Of a DNA stretch of 64,000 nucleotides, positions 1 through 9,483 are shown in pieces. This DNA comes from Batillaria attramentaria (lineage: Eukaryota; Mollusca; Gastropoda; Batillariidae), in the NCBI GenBank assembly GCA_018292915.2, contig JACVVK020000035.1, positions 607,501-671,500 on the forward strand, given 5' to 3'. The notes under the pieces are model-generated. The model made no database searches and had not been told where the DNA came from. It saw nothing but the letters and a program-made list of their open reading frames with translations. How positions within the stretch are numbered: the first letter of the stretch is position 1; every line of letters begins with the position of its first letter. A program made the translations under genes and the position numbers.

Positions 1-491
1 TACAAACAACAACAACACACAACAACAACAACAACATGCGTGAGTGCACGCAAACTATTTAACCTCCATTTTTTGGTTCCGTTGTTATCAATTGTGTCCC
101 AGCTGAATCCGGTTTCTCTAAGAAGTTTTCTAGGTTGTCTACAGTCACCTTTTTCTGTTTTTCTCGCAGAAAGAAAGTTTCTGCAGCTGCTACCAAGTTG
201 ATTTGGTGAGTTCTATTTTTAGTCTCTCTCTCATTTTCTCTGTTGTTTTTTGTTTGTTTGTTTGTTTCTTTTTCTGCTGAGGCTGTTGTTGTTGAGTGTG
301 TTCCACTTCCATGACATGTTATGCCCGCGTGACTTTTTCCCAGACAAAAAAAAGTATCTTGTTTTCGACTTCATCGTGAAAAAAATGGTAAAACATGTAC
401 TAGAAAACCAAAAACGTTAAAATACTTTTAAACTTTTTTTTTAAAATGGGGGTGGGGTGGGGGGCTGCTGTTGGTGGTGGTGGTGATGTTT

Positions 492-527
<36 letters not shown>

Positions 528-796
528 CTTTTGTTTCTTTCCACTTCTTCTGCTTCTTCTTCTTCTTCTTCTCCCAGTGAAGGAGTCAGTCCGCATCACT
601 GCATTCCGCAAATGTCTGAAGACTTATTTCTCCAGTCACCATCTGCCCTTCTTTGTTGTTGTTTCTATATTTCTTTAAAAGAAAATGATACAAACAAAAA
701 AATCCCTTTGAGCGCCGTGAGCGCTCAGTTAAAGTGAAGCGGTGCACTATTTAAAGTCTCTATCATCATCATCGTCGTCATCATCATCACCATCAT
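1..796. other. Low-complexity intergenic DNA
   Basis: No gene is supported here. The stretch holds CAA-rich sequence at the start, a T-rich middle, a (TTG)n run at about 489-526 and a short TCA/TCG run near 762-795. The reading frame through the TTG run is only a leucine repeat and is not a credible gene. Confidence 0.6.
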
Positions 797-1161
797 TGGG
801 GCGGTCGGTGGTCTAGTGGTTTAGACTTTGTTACCGATGAGAGAGGTCAGGTTCGAGTCCCGCTCGGGGTAAAGAATTCTTTCTTGCTCATTCATTCCGG
901 GTACTCCGACTTCACCCCTCCCCCCCCCCCCCCCCCCCTCCCTTTCTGCCTCCTCCCGTTCAGCCGACAAAAGTCGAAAATACATGCAGTTCTAAAATTC
1001 CAAAACTTGCATTGGTGAGTTGGCCCTTCGCAACACGTGATTGTTTGAGTTCATTTCCAGTGTCTCAGAGAATGAGTGTGATTCACGTGAGCGTGTGTAC
1101 TGTGTTAAGCTCGCATCGCTTTGAGGTAAATATTTGGGATACGGCGCCTATATTAATGCTA

Positions 1162-1217
<56 letters not shown>

Positions 1218-1235
1218 TAATTATCATTATTATTA
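797..1235 (+). mobile_element. SINE family B, full-length copy 1
   Basis: A tRNA-like head with a box A (GTGGTCTAGTGGTTTAGAC) and a box B (GGTTCGAGTCCCGC) is followed by the body shared by all family B copies. That body includes the segment around CACGTGATTG and the near-terminal motif GGCGCCTATATTAATGC. The 3' tail has become a (TAG)n run at 1162-1216 rather than the ATT run of other copies. A poly-C run at about 921-938 interrupts the body. Family B is about 400 bp and recurs seven more times in this window. Confidence 0.8.
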
Positions 1236-2940
1236 TATCTCTCTCCAAAAGCAAAGGTGAACCTTTCAAGATTTCTCACGAAATGAAATGTTTTGTTTGG
1301 CTATAGTCAGCCTCAGCGTTGATCGGCATAATCAGCTTTAAACTCGTTGAGCGGTTGACAGTAAGAAGGGGAATTATCTTTCTTGTGAAAATGTCTGTCA
1401 AATATAATCAAACAGAATTATAGATGTTTCCGATTAGGATGCAAGAAGCAATTTTCAAACAAACAAAAAACACACACACACAAATATTAATTAAAAAAAA
1501 GAAGAAAAAAAACCACGGACGGCATTTCAGATCAGACATCGCAAAAAGGACAAATTAATAAAACCTCTGCCAACAGCATTAAAAAATAATTTAAAAAAAT
1601 GAAAACCACACATCAGAATTCAGGAGAAATAAAATCTAAAATGAGGGGGTGTCAAGAGAGTTTTAGAACTTGTCAAAACAGTTGTGTTTTTGTTCTCCCC
1701 GCCAGGGCCGATCCCACGTGAACCAAGAGTTGCGTCGCTGGACCCATGACCCGTATATGCAAATGAAATTAACAGGCTCTAATTGCTCAAACTCCCTAGG
1801 GCTTCCCTAAACCGTAGTGTCGCCATGTTCCGAGACGCAATCCTCCTCCTGACCTCCCATGATTCCTCGCGCCCCATCTGATTGGCCATGCTTGACACGT
1901 TCTGTCTCATTCCGAGTTTCCATCAGTCAAAGACAGATGTGGTCGTTTTACTTGTATTGCGAAGCATGCTGAGGCCTAGTCATGATGTCCCTCTCCTGTA
2001 ATCGAGGGTGGTGGATCCAGCCATAGGAAAAAAATCAACACATTAATATCTCTGTGGTGGCTGGACCAATATTTATATAATGACAGGACACAATTGACGC
2101 TGAAGAACGCTCCATGAAAATATACACTTTACCCCTACAAGCTACAGTGCGTGCGTGTCTCAGTGGAAAATGTCCAACGCTAACACTGCGAGGTGACGTT
2201 CGCGTGCGCCATAGGGGATCCCATTCTTCATAACTTCAGTCAAGCTCAGCTTGTAAACATCATCGTACAGCTTAGGTACGCTGTCATTTTTCTTACATTA
2301 GCCTGACGTTTTCCTGTGCTTAGCCACCACGCAAAAGATGTAGCCACCAAAAAGTTTGTTCGCTTGGATCCCTAACCCAGGATGTGATTTCCCCGATCAC
2401 TCATGGGTTACCCGAACTAGCTGAGGCCATAACTGGTGCTCAGTTTCTCTCCAAATGGTGTGACTCTTTCTGTGAATAGCTCAGTATGACGTAGGTTATG
2501 AGGCAACGTCGTGACGTCAATTGTCAATCGCATGTACATGACCATGAACCTTTGAAATCCATGTAGGGCAATGCCTGTAGTGTTGGTGCACATTATCGAC
2601 TCAGCGTTTGACACACGCATGCGCACTACTCCTGTGCAAACATTGACAGTGAAATTTCGCGGAGTTAATCAATGTTTAACGTTTGCATTTCCTATCCTTA
2701 CCTGGCAGGAAAGTCGCACTTAGGTTTGCTAATTTTTTGGAAGAATCTAAAGTTACGCAGAACAAAGCTATTAAGTCATTTACTACGTTCTCATTACTTA
2801 ACATTACTTTCTATGCTTTGTCATTGCCGTAGGGTATCTTAGCTGTATTTCATGCAGTTTGTGATGAAAATATTGATTTATTGACCCTCACAGTGATTGA
2901 TGTTGTTTACATTTACTTACACTACCTTATCATATGCATA
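1236..2940. other. Unassigned intergenic DNA
   Basis: I see no supported gene. There is A-rich sequence at about 1440-1640. At 1680-1960 there is a more GC-balanced stretch with an octamer-like ATGCAAAT at about 1756 and an inverted CCAAT box in CTGATTGGCC near 1879, which could be promoter-like but has no gene attached. No long open frame covers the stretch. Confidence 0.4.
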
Positions 2941-3075
2941 CTCTCAATGTTCGAGTCGTGAGTTCGAATCCCGGCTGAGTCCCAAAATTTGTGCTGGCCT
3001 TTTTCTCGTTGGTCCGTCTTTGATATCACCCAAAACGTGGTGGAAAAGGACGTAAAACTCCCACCCCCACCCCCT
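2941..3075 (+). mobile_element. SINE family A, 5'-truncated
   Basis: It starts inside the tRNA-like head at the part before box B (GTGAGTTCGAATCCCGGC). It then carries the family body, CTTTGATATCACCC and GTGGTGGAAAAGGACG, and the C/A-rich 3' end. Family A is the commonest interspersed repeat here, with about 21 copies of roughly 170 bp. Confidence 0.8.
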
Positions 3076-3298
3076 CCTGCGATTGTCATTTGGATTTCTT
3101 GTTTGTTTATGTATCCATGTCCCGGTTGGGGTCAATGAGGGAAATGAAATCTTTGAAATCAGAAAAGGACATTGTTGAAAATGTTCTGGCTTACTGCACA
3201 GGAGAACGTTTCTTAACTCTTTCTATACCAGGGTCCCCATTTGGAGCTCACACGTTCACCATGCTTGGCTACAGGTGTCCAGTTCATGGGATCGACAA

Positions 3299-3311
3299 CT
3301 CTCTATGTTTA
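3299..3311 (+). repeat. Left target-site duplication of the composite PLE
   Basis: The 13-mer CTCTCTATGTTTA occurs here and again at 8797-8809 in direct orientation, exactly at the outer limits of the inverted PLE pair. A target-site duplication is the simplest reading. Confidence 0.75.
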
Positions 3312-3412
3312 GAAACGGAAACGGTAATGACTGCGAAGTGGTTACAAGTTAAGCAAATAAAAGCGACACAAAAGGGACAGAAACCACTTAACTTTGACAA
3401 AGGACGGCACAG

Positions 3413-3444
3413 GTCGACGTTTCGGCTTACGCCTTCTTCAGGAC
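3413..3444 (-). ncRNA. Hammerhead-ribozyme-like motif, left PLE arm
   Basis: Read on the minus strand this has the hammerhead order: a stem I half GTC, core CTGAAGA, stem II GGC-GTAA-GCC, core GAAA, a minimal stem III C/G, then GTC followed by the stem I partner GAC. Hammerheads with very short stem III are established for PLEs, where they probably act as dimers. One unpaired A between the core and stem II departs from the textbook form, so activity is uncertain. Confidence 0.65.
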
Positions 3445-3748
3445 ATAAACAAATGGGACATAACTTCAACAAACAAGCAAAAGGTAACTCTGCGGACGTA
3501 CTGACATACACGGCGCGAAAAAAAAAAAAAAAAAAAAGGGTGGGCGAGAAAAGGACCAGAAAAAATAGCAAAATTATCACAACACCCATCCTTAGGTGAC
3601 AGAAGACCATGGACTGTGTGTGAAAAAAAAAAAAAAATGTGTTGGGCAGAAAAGAACAAAAAAGAATAGTGAAAATTAGCAATCACAACACCCATCCTTT
3701 GGTGACAAGGACCATGGATTGTGTGTGAAAAAAGTTCAGAGGGTTATG
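3445..3748 (-). repeat. PLE 3' untranslated region, left copy, with internal duplication
   Basis: This lies between the left ORF stop and the ribozyme motif. It contains two tandem units of about 100 bp, each with CACACA(A/G)TCCATGGTC, GGATGGGTGTTGTGAT and a poly-T run (as read on the minus strand). It mirrors 8398-8705. Confidence 0.75.
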
Positions 3749-6040
3749 TTACGGCTTTTCGTTCAAACCACCCGGGGCCTGACTTCCCAGGCGCTGAATA
3801 ATGTGCGACTCCATGTCGCGTCTGTCTGTGGCGTCACCGTGCATAAGCCACAGGCCAGTTACTGTCATGTTTAAGATGGAGTGGCCTGCAGAATTGAAAT
3901 GCACGGCAACGGGTTTTATTCTGTTGTGTCTGGTGTCGGCGATGTGTTCAGCAAAGCGTGTTGCCAGGCTACGTCCAGTTTCCCCAACATACAGTTTGTG
4001 ACATGCGGTACAGATGATGGCGTATATGAGGTTTGTACTGTCGCATGTGAAGTGGCGTTTGATGGTCATTTTTCTTTTGGGGCCCTTGACAGAAGTCACT
4101 GTTGAGACATGACAGCAGGTTTTGCAATTTTGTTTTTTGCATGGAGTTGTACCAGGGGGTAGGGGTTGGTGGGGCCTGACATTGGCGCGAACCAGAAGGT
4201 CTCGCAAGTTGGTGTCCCTCTTGTATGCAACAAGAGGTGGGGTGTGGAAGGTCTGTCCAACTGTGCAACTCTTCGACAGAATGTGCCAGTTGGACATGAT
4301 GATACGTTGGACTGACAGATTATGGGGGTGAAATGGAATGGAGAAAACCGGACGTTCCTGGGCAACTGTATTAGAAGAGGTGTTAGGATGGTGGTGTGTT
4401 GTGACTTTCAAAAGGGCTGCATCAATGGTGGTTTGGGGATAGCCCCTCTTTATAAAGAACTGCGACATTTCAACTGAACGTTCTTGGAAATCCTCTAAAT
4501 CTGAACAAAGCCTCTTAAGGCGAAGGAACTGTGAATATGGGAGGCTGTGTTTAGTGGCAGGACTGTGTGATGAATCGTAATGCAGGTATGCATGTGAGTC
4601 TGTAGGCTTGTAGTGCACTGAGGTGGAGAGTGAACCGTTTTGAAGATTTACGGAGATGTCAAGGAAGTTGACTGCAGTCGCTGAGATGGCGTACGTGTAT
4701 TTGATGGCTGGGTGGAAGTTTCGCAAGAAATCGATGTATTCCAGGAGTTGTTCTTCGGAAAGAGAGGTCGCTCCAAACCCGTCGTCAATATATCTCTTGT
4801 ACAGCTCAGGGACCGGGCCTGTGTACAAAGACTGCATTCTATACTCCAGGTACCCCATGAAGAGGCAGGCGTAGGATGGGCCCATTTTCGTGCCCATGGC
4901 AACACCGCTGATCTGTGAGAATATCTCACCATTGAACTCAAATGTGTTCAAGGTGAGGACCAGTTCTGCCAGGCGGAGGAGGGTATGGGTTGGAGGGTTT
5001 TTGACTTGACGTTTGTTCAAGAAGAACTCTAGAGCTTTGAGCCCATCGGTGTGTGGAATGCATGTGTATAGCGCAGTGACGTCTACAGTGAAGAGCAGGG
5101 TGGGACTGAAACTGATGGTGTCAATAATCTGTAGGGCGTGGTTGGTATCTTTGACGTAGGTTGGCAGGTTTTGGACGAAGGGTTGCAGGATATAATCAAG
5201 ATATTGTGAGATGTTTTCCGTAGGGCAGCTGCAGGCGGAGACGATAGGGCGACCTGGGGAGTTGGCTTTATGTATCTTTGGAAGCAGATAGAATTTTGGT
5301 TGTTTAATGTTGTTGTTAATTAGGAGTTTTGCTGTCTTGGGCAGTTCATCTTTCTTGATCGAATGGAGGACCGTTGTTGAGACCTGTTTTTGGTCTGCAG
5401 CTAACGTAGGAGCGGGAAGGGCAGCGTATGAGTCAGGATCAGAAAACTGACGGTGTGCTTCTTGGAGGTACAGGGAACGGTCCCAGACGACGACTGCTCC
5501 GCCCTTATCAGCAGGTTTGATTACAATGTCAGTTCTCTTCTGCAGGGACCGTAGCGCAGCGAGTTCCTCTTTGGTGAGGTTTGATTTGAGGAGGGGTTTA
5601 TGTTTTAGGTTCAGGACTTCTTTGTGACATTTGGAGATGTAAAGTTCCACGTCGCTGAATTTGCCGTGTGGGGGCTCTCGTCTAGGAGGAGATTTGAAAA
5701 GTTTAGTGAAAATATCCTCCTGTGAGTCGTCTGGCTTGCGAGGCACTCCCCCTAGACAGGCCATCCAGCGGAGGGTACGGAAAAACCGCTCACACTGGTG
5801 AACTGTTTCATATTTGTTAGTGGTAGGTTTAAGGGGCACAAATTTCAGGCCCTTACCTAGAACTGACTTCTCATGATCAGTGATGGTTAAAGTATCAGGG
5901 ATGCATCGAACAAGAACGGAAGAACTGTCCTCTTGTTTAGACATACAGGAGGTATGGTCAGGTTTCTTGTGTTGTGAAAGGAAATGTAACTTAATTATTT
6001 TAAAATGTAATTTAATTATTTTTGTGGAACCGAAATTCAT
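3749..6040 (-). CDS. PLE polyprotein: reverse transcriptase + GIY-YIG endonuclease (left copy)
   Basis: This intact 763-residue ORF encodes the replication protein of a Penelope-like retroelement. Reverse transcriptase motifs appear in order: a KPADKGGAVVVWD block, LPKIHK with GRPIVS, TVDVTALYTCIP, GVAMGTKMGPSYACLFM, and the catalytic YIDD. A Cys-rich linker (CKKQNCKTCC) and a C-terminal GIY-YIG-type nuclease (LIYAI...LYVGET...R...EH) follow. From LHFLSQ onward it matches the right copy residue for residue. The first 17 residues come from the non-homologous spacer and an AT-rich tandem junction (5991-6023), so this N-terminus is probably accidental and the copy is 5'-truncated. The enzyme would reverse-transcribe element RNA at a nicked target in the nucleus. 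Confidence 0.93.
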   Translation of the reverse strand: MNFGSTKIIKLHFKIIKLHFLSQHKKPDHTSCMSKQEDSSSVLVRCIPDTLTITDHEKSVLGKGLKFVPLKPTTNKYETVHQCERFFRTLRWMACLGGVPRKPDDSQEDIFTKLFKSPPRREPPHGKFSDVELYISKCHKEVLNLKHKPLLKSNLTKEELAALRSLQKRTDIVIKPADKGGAVVVWDRSLYLQEAHRQFSDPDSYAALPAPTLAADQKQVSTTVLHSIKKDELPKTAKLLINNNIKQPKFYLLPKIHKANSPGRPIVSACSCPTENISQYLDYILQPFVQNLPTYVKDTNHALQIIDTISFSPTLLFTVDVTALYTCIPHTDGLKALEFFLNKRQVKNPPTHTLLRLAELVLTLNTFEFNGEIFSQISGVAMGTKMGPSYACLFMGYLEYRMQSLYTGPVPELYKRYIDDGFGATSLSEEQLLEYIDFLRNFHPAIKYTYAISATAVNFLDISVNLQNGSLSTSVHYKPTDSHAYLHYDSSHSPATKHSLPYSQFLRLKRLCSDLEDFQERSVEMSQFFIKRGYPQTTIDAALLKVTTHHHPNTSSNTVAQERPVFSIPFHPHNLSVQRIIMSNWHILSKSCTVGQTFHTPPLVAYKRDTNLRDLLVRANVRPHQPLPPGTTPCKKQNCKTCCHVSTVTSVKGPKRKMTIKRHFTCDSTNLIYAIICTACHKLYVGETGRSLATRFAEHIADTRHNRIKPVAVHFNSAGHSILNMTVTGLWLMHGDATDRRDMESHIIQRLGSQAPGGLNEKP

Positions 6041-6155
6041 TCCCTCCTCATCAATCCCAGGTGTGTGACTACACTACTGCCCTTTTAATCAAACGTATAG
6101 TCTCCACGCATAACCAACTGCTTTATCAGCAACTGCAATACACAAAACAAAAAAT
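5991..6155. repeat. Unique spacer of the PLE palindrome
   Basis: These 165 bp separate the arms. The left part is an imperfect duplication of about 20 bp built from TTAATTATTTT, which looks like filler at a template-switch junction. The right part (about 6025-6153) keeps the frame of the right ORF open for 44 codons upstream of its first ATG and may be original 5' sequence of the right copy. Confidence 0.6.
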
Positions 6156-8397
6156 GTTACATTTCCTTTCACAACACAAGAAACCTGACCATACCTCCTG
6201 TATGTCTAAACAAGAGGACAGTTCTTCCGTTCTTGTTCGATGCATCCCTGATACTTTAACCATCACTGATCATGAGAAGTCAGTTCTAGGTAAGGGCCTG
6301 AAATTTGTGCCCCTTAAACCTACCACTAACAAATATGAAACAGTTCACCAGTGTGAGCGGTTTTTCCGTACCCTCCGCTGGATGGCCTGTCTAGGGGGAG
6401 TGCCTCGCAAGCCAGACGACTCACAGGAGGATATTTTCACTAAACTTTTCAAATCTCCTCCTAGACGAGAGCCCCCACACGGCAAATTCAGCGACGTGGA
6501 ACTTTACATCTCCAAATGTCACAAAGAAGTCCTGAACCTAAAACATAAACCCCTCCTCAAATCAAACCTCACCAAAGAGGAACTCGCTGCGCTACGGTCC
6601 CTGCAGAAGAGAACTGACATTGTAATCAAACCTGCTGATAAGGGCGGAGCAGTCGTCGTCTGGGACCGTTCCCTGTACCTCCAAGAAGCACACCGTCAGT
6701 TTTCTGATCCTGACTCATACGCTGCCCTTCCCGCTCCTACGTTAGCTGCAGACCAAAAACAGGTCTCAACAACGGTCCTCCATTCGATCAAGAAAGATGA
6801 ACTGCCCAAGACAGCAAAACTCCTAATTAACAACAACATTAAACAACCAAAATTCTATCTGCTTCCAAAGATACATAAAGCCAACTCCCCAGGTCGCCCT
6901 ATCGTCTCCGCCTGCAGCTGCCCTACGGAAAACATCTCACAATATCTTGATTATATCCTGCAACCCTTCGTCCAAAACCTGCCAACCTACGTCAAAGATA
7001 CCAACCACGCCCTACAGATTATTGACACCATCAGTTTCAGTCCCACCCTGCTCTTCACTGTAGACGTCACTGCGCTATACACATGCATTCCACACACCGA
7101 TGGGCTCAAAGCTCTAGAGTTCTTCTTGAACAAACGTCAAGTCAAAAACCCTCCAACCCATACCCTCCTCCGCCTGGCAGAACTGGTCCTCACCTTGAAC
7201 ACATTTGAGTTCAATGGTGAGATATTCTCACAGATCAGCGGTGTTGCCATGGGCACGAAAATGGGCCCATCCTACGCCTGCCTCTTCATGGGGTACCTGG
7301 AGTATAGAATGCAGTCTTTGTACACAGGCCCGGTCCCTGAGCTGTACAAGAGATATATTGACGACGGGTTTGGAGCGACCTCTCTTTCCGAAGAACAACT
7401 CCTGGAATACATCGATTTCTTGCGAAACTTCCACCCAGCCATCAAATACACGTACGCCATCTCAGCGACTGCAGTCAACTTCCTTGACATCTCCGTAAAT
7501 CTTCAAAACGGTTCACTCTCCACCTCAGTGCACTACAAGCCTACAGACTCACATGCATACCTGCATTACGATTCATCACACAGTCCTGCCACTAAACACA
7601 GCCTCCCATATTCACAGTTCCTTCGCCTTAAGAGGCTTTGTTCAGATTTAGAGGATTTCCAAGAACGTTCAGTTGAAATGTCGCAGTTCTTTATAAAGAG
7701 GGGCTATCCCCAAACCACCATTGATGCAGCCCTTTTGAAAGTCACAACACACCACCATCCTAACACCTCTTCTAATACAGTTGCCCAGGAACGTCCGGTT
7801 TTCTCCATTCCATTTCACCCCCATAATCTGTCAGTCCAACGTATCATCATGTCCAACTGGCACATTCTGTCGAAGAGTTGCACAGTTGGACAGACCTTCC
7901 ACACCCCACCTCTTGTTGCATACAAGAGGGACACCAACTTGCGAGACCTTCTGGTTCGCGCCAATGTCAGGCCCCACCAACCCCTACCCCCTGGTACAAC
8001 TCCATGCAAAAAACAAAATTGCAAAACCTGCTGTCATGTCTCAACAGTGACTTCTGTCAAGGGCCCCAAAAGAAAAATGACCATCAAACGCCACTTCACA
8101 TGCGACAGTACAAACCTCATATACGCCATCATCTGTACCGCATGTCACAAACTGTATGTTGGGGAAACTGGACGTAGCCTGGCAACACGCTTTGCTGAAC
8201 ACATCGCCGACACCAGACACAACAGAATAAAACCCGTTGCCGTGCATTTCAATTCTGCAGGCCACTCCATCTTAAACATGACAGTAACTGGCCTGTGGCT
8301 TATGCACGGTGACGCCACAGACAGACGCGACATGGAGTCGCACATTATTCAGCGCCTGGGAAGTCAGGCCCCGGGTGGTTTGAACGAAAAGCCGTAA
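6154..8397 (+). CDS. PLE polyprotein: reverse transcriptase + GIY-YIG endonuclease (right copy)
   Basis: An intact 747-residue ORF from the first ATG at 6154; the frame is open upstream to 6022 but without an ATG. Approximate positions are: KPADKGG block 159-172; LPKIHK 236 with GRPIVS about 248-253; palm aspartate in TVDVTALYT at 304; GVAMG 363; YIDD 401-404, with the two catalytic aspartates at 403 and 404; Cys-rich linker C618, C623, C626, C627; GIY-YIG domain from about 654, with LIYAI at 655-659 and LYVGET at 667-672. This is the standard order of endonuclease-positive PLEs, and the length is typical. No stops or frameshifts are present, so the copy may be recent. Which PLE clade it belongs to cannot be settled by eye. 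Confidence 0.95.
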   Translation: MLHFLSQHKKPDHTSCMSKQEDSSSVLVRCIPDTLTITDHEKSVLGKGLKFVPLKPTTNKYETVHQCERFFRTLRWMACLGGVPRKPDDSQEDIFTKLFKSPPRREPPHGKFSDVELYISKCHKEVLNLKHKPLLKSNLTKEELAALRSLQKRTDIVIKPADKGGAVVVWDRSLYLQEAHRQFSDPDSYAALPAPTLAADQKQVSTTVLHSIKKDELPKTAKLLINNNIKQPKFYLLPKIHKANSPGRPIVSACSCPTENISQYLDYILQPFVQNLPTYVKDTNHALQIIDTISFSPTLLFTVDVTALYTCIPHTDGLKALEFFLNKRQVKNPPTHTLLRLAELVLTLNTFEFNGEIFSQISGVAMGTKMGPSYACLFMGYLEYRMQSLYTGPVPELYKRYIDDGFGATSLSEEQLLEYIDFLRNFHPAIKYTYAISATAVNFLDISVNLQNGSLSTSVHYKPTDSHAYLHYDSSHSPATKHSLPYSQFLRLKRLCSDLEDFQERSVEMSQFFIKRGYPQTTIDAALLKVTTHHHPNTSSNTVAQERPVFSIPFHPHNLSVQRIIMSNWHILSKSCTVGQTFHTPPLVAYKRDTNLRDLLVRANVRPHQPLPPGTTPCKKQNCKTCCHVSTVTSVKGPKRKMTIKRHFTCDSTNLIYAIICTACHKLYVGETGRSLATRFAEHIADTRHNRIKPVAVHFNSAGHSILNMTVTGLWLMHGDATDRRDMESHIIQRLGSQAPGGLNEKP

Positions 8398-8705
8398 CAT
8401 AACCCTCTGAACTTTTTTCACACACAATCCATGGTCCTTGTCACCAAAGGATGGGTGTTGTGATTGCTAATTTTCACTATTCTTTTTTGTTCTTTTCTGC
8501 CCAACACATTTTTTTTTTTTTTTTTCACACACAGTCCATGGTCTTCTGTCACCTAAGGATGGGTGTTGTGATAATTTTGCTATTTTTTCTGGTCCTTTTC
8601 TCGCCCACCCTTTTTTTTTTTTTTTTTTTTTTCGCGCCGTGTATGTCAGTACGTCCGCAGAGTTACCTTTTGCTTGTTTGTTGAAGTTATGTCCCATTTG
8701 TTTAT
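8398..8705 (+). repeat. PLE 3' untranslated region, right copy, with internal duplication
   Basis: Two tandem units of about 100 bp share TTTTTTCACACACA, TCCATGGTC and GGATGGGTGTTGTGAT, each followed by a T run (about 8507-8525 and 8611-8632). The T runs differ slightly in length from the left arm, as expected for homopolymers. Confidence 0.75.
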
Positions 8706-8737
8706 GTCCTGAAGAAGGCGTAAGCCGAAACGTCGAC
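8706..8737 (+). ncRNA. Hammerhead-ribozyme-like motif, right PLE arm
   Basis: Stem I halves GTC (8706-8708) and GAC (8735-8737) enclose core CTGAAGA (8709-8715), one extra A, stem II GGC-GTAA-GCC (8717-8726), GAAA (8727-8730), a two-nucleotide stem III and the NUH triplet GTC (8732-8734). Predicted cleavage is after C8734. It is identical to the left-arm motif. Sharing with the diverged copy at 53506-53537, which keeps the core, supports function. Confidence 0.68.
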
Positions 8738-8796
8738 CTGTGCCGTCCTTTGTCAAAGTTAAGTGGTTTCTGTCCCTTTTGTGTCGCTTTTATTTG

Positions 8797-8809
8797 CTCT
8801 CTATGTTTA
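8797..8809 (+). repeat. Right target-site duplication of the composite PLE
   Basis: CTCTCTATGTTTA, identical to 3299-3311. The first two bases could also belong to the element, because the arm homology runs to 8798. Confidence 0.75.
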
Positions 8810-8922
8810 TCCTCAGTCTTGACATCATAAGTGCTGAACTAAATGCTGTGCTAGCAAACTAGGTTTCTACCAGTCAAAAGGGAAGCAACCATTGCTACTG
8901 GGAAAAGCTCATAGAGTTAAAA

Positions 8923-8923
<1 letters not shown>

Positions 8924-8996
<73 letters not shown>

Positions 8997-9132
8997 ACGA
9001 ACGAAACGAACGACGAAACTTTATTTTACAAGGATAAAAGATTAGGTGCACAGACCTGTCTTACATCTTGTCCTTGCTAGGCTACAACTAAGTGAGTTAA
9101 ACTAAGTAAAGCGCGTGCACACACACACACGC

Positions 9133-9176
<44 letters not shown>

Positions 9177-9395
9177 GAGATACATCAAAAGAAAGAAATG
9201 GAGGTGGGGGGGTGAGAACACAATTATGCGATTAAGTACATCAAATAATAGTAGTAAAAAAAAAAAAAAATTAGTATGTACATAAATATAGTCAGTATGG
9301 TGAAAATAAAACAAAGAACCGAAGAATGTGACTAGTGAGAGATTCAGATAAACATTGACGGGATGTGTGTTGCCACAGTGTAGAAAAGCAACAAT

Positions 9396-9480
<85 letters not shown>
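8924..9480. repeat. Microsatellite cluster and LINE-like 3' tail
   Basis: A (GT)n run at 8924-8981 passes into (GA)n to about 8996. AC runs follow at about 9117-9174, then AG at 9401-9436 joined to AC at 9437-9480. Between them, at about 9003-9115, lies a minus-strand sequence ending in a reverse-complemented CCTTGTAAAATAAAGT motif. It resembles the 3' end near 43970 and is probably a LINE tail. Reading frames here are repeat artefacts. Confidence 0.75.

Positions 9481-9483
<3 letters not shown>

Larger units (their letters stand above)
3312..8796. mobile_element. Head-to-head inverted pair of Penelope-like elements
   Basis: The left arm (3352-5990) and right arm (6156-8798) are reverse complements of nearly equal length, 2639 and 2643 bp. 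They encode the same 746-residue protein core on opposite strands, and the only length differences I see are in homopolymer runs. A spacer at 5991-6155 is not shared. The left end carries about 40 bp (3312-3351) absent from the right end, and a diverged copy of that piece starts the small element at 53407. Identical 13-bp direct repeats flank the whole unit, so both copies seem to have entered the site as one insertion. PLEs are known for inverted and tandem partial copies. A foldback assembly artefact would not explain the flanking duplication or the unique spacer. Confidence 0.85.

Noticed and set aside
3801..8345. Many reading frames of 66-99 codons inside the PLE arms
   Set aside because: They are mirrored exactly in both arms and overlap the RT/endonuclease ORFs in other frames, so they are shadows.
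3312..8796. The palindrome as an assembly foldback artefact
   Set aside because: A unique 165-bp spacer, unequal outer ends and 13-bp direct repeats at both edges argue for a real insertion, although long reads should confirm it.
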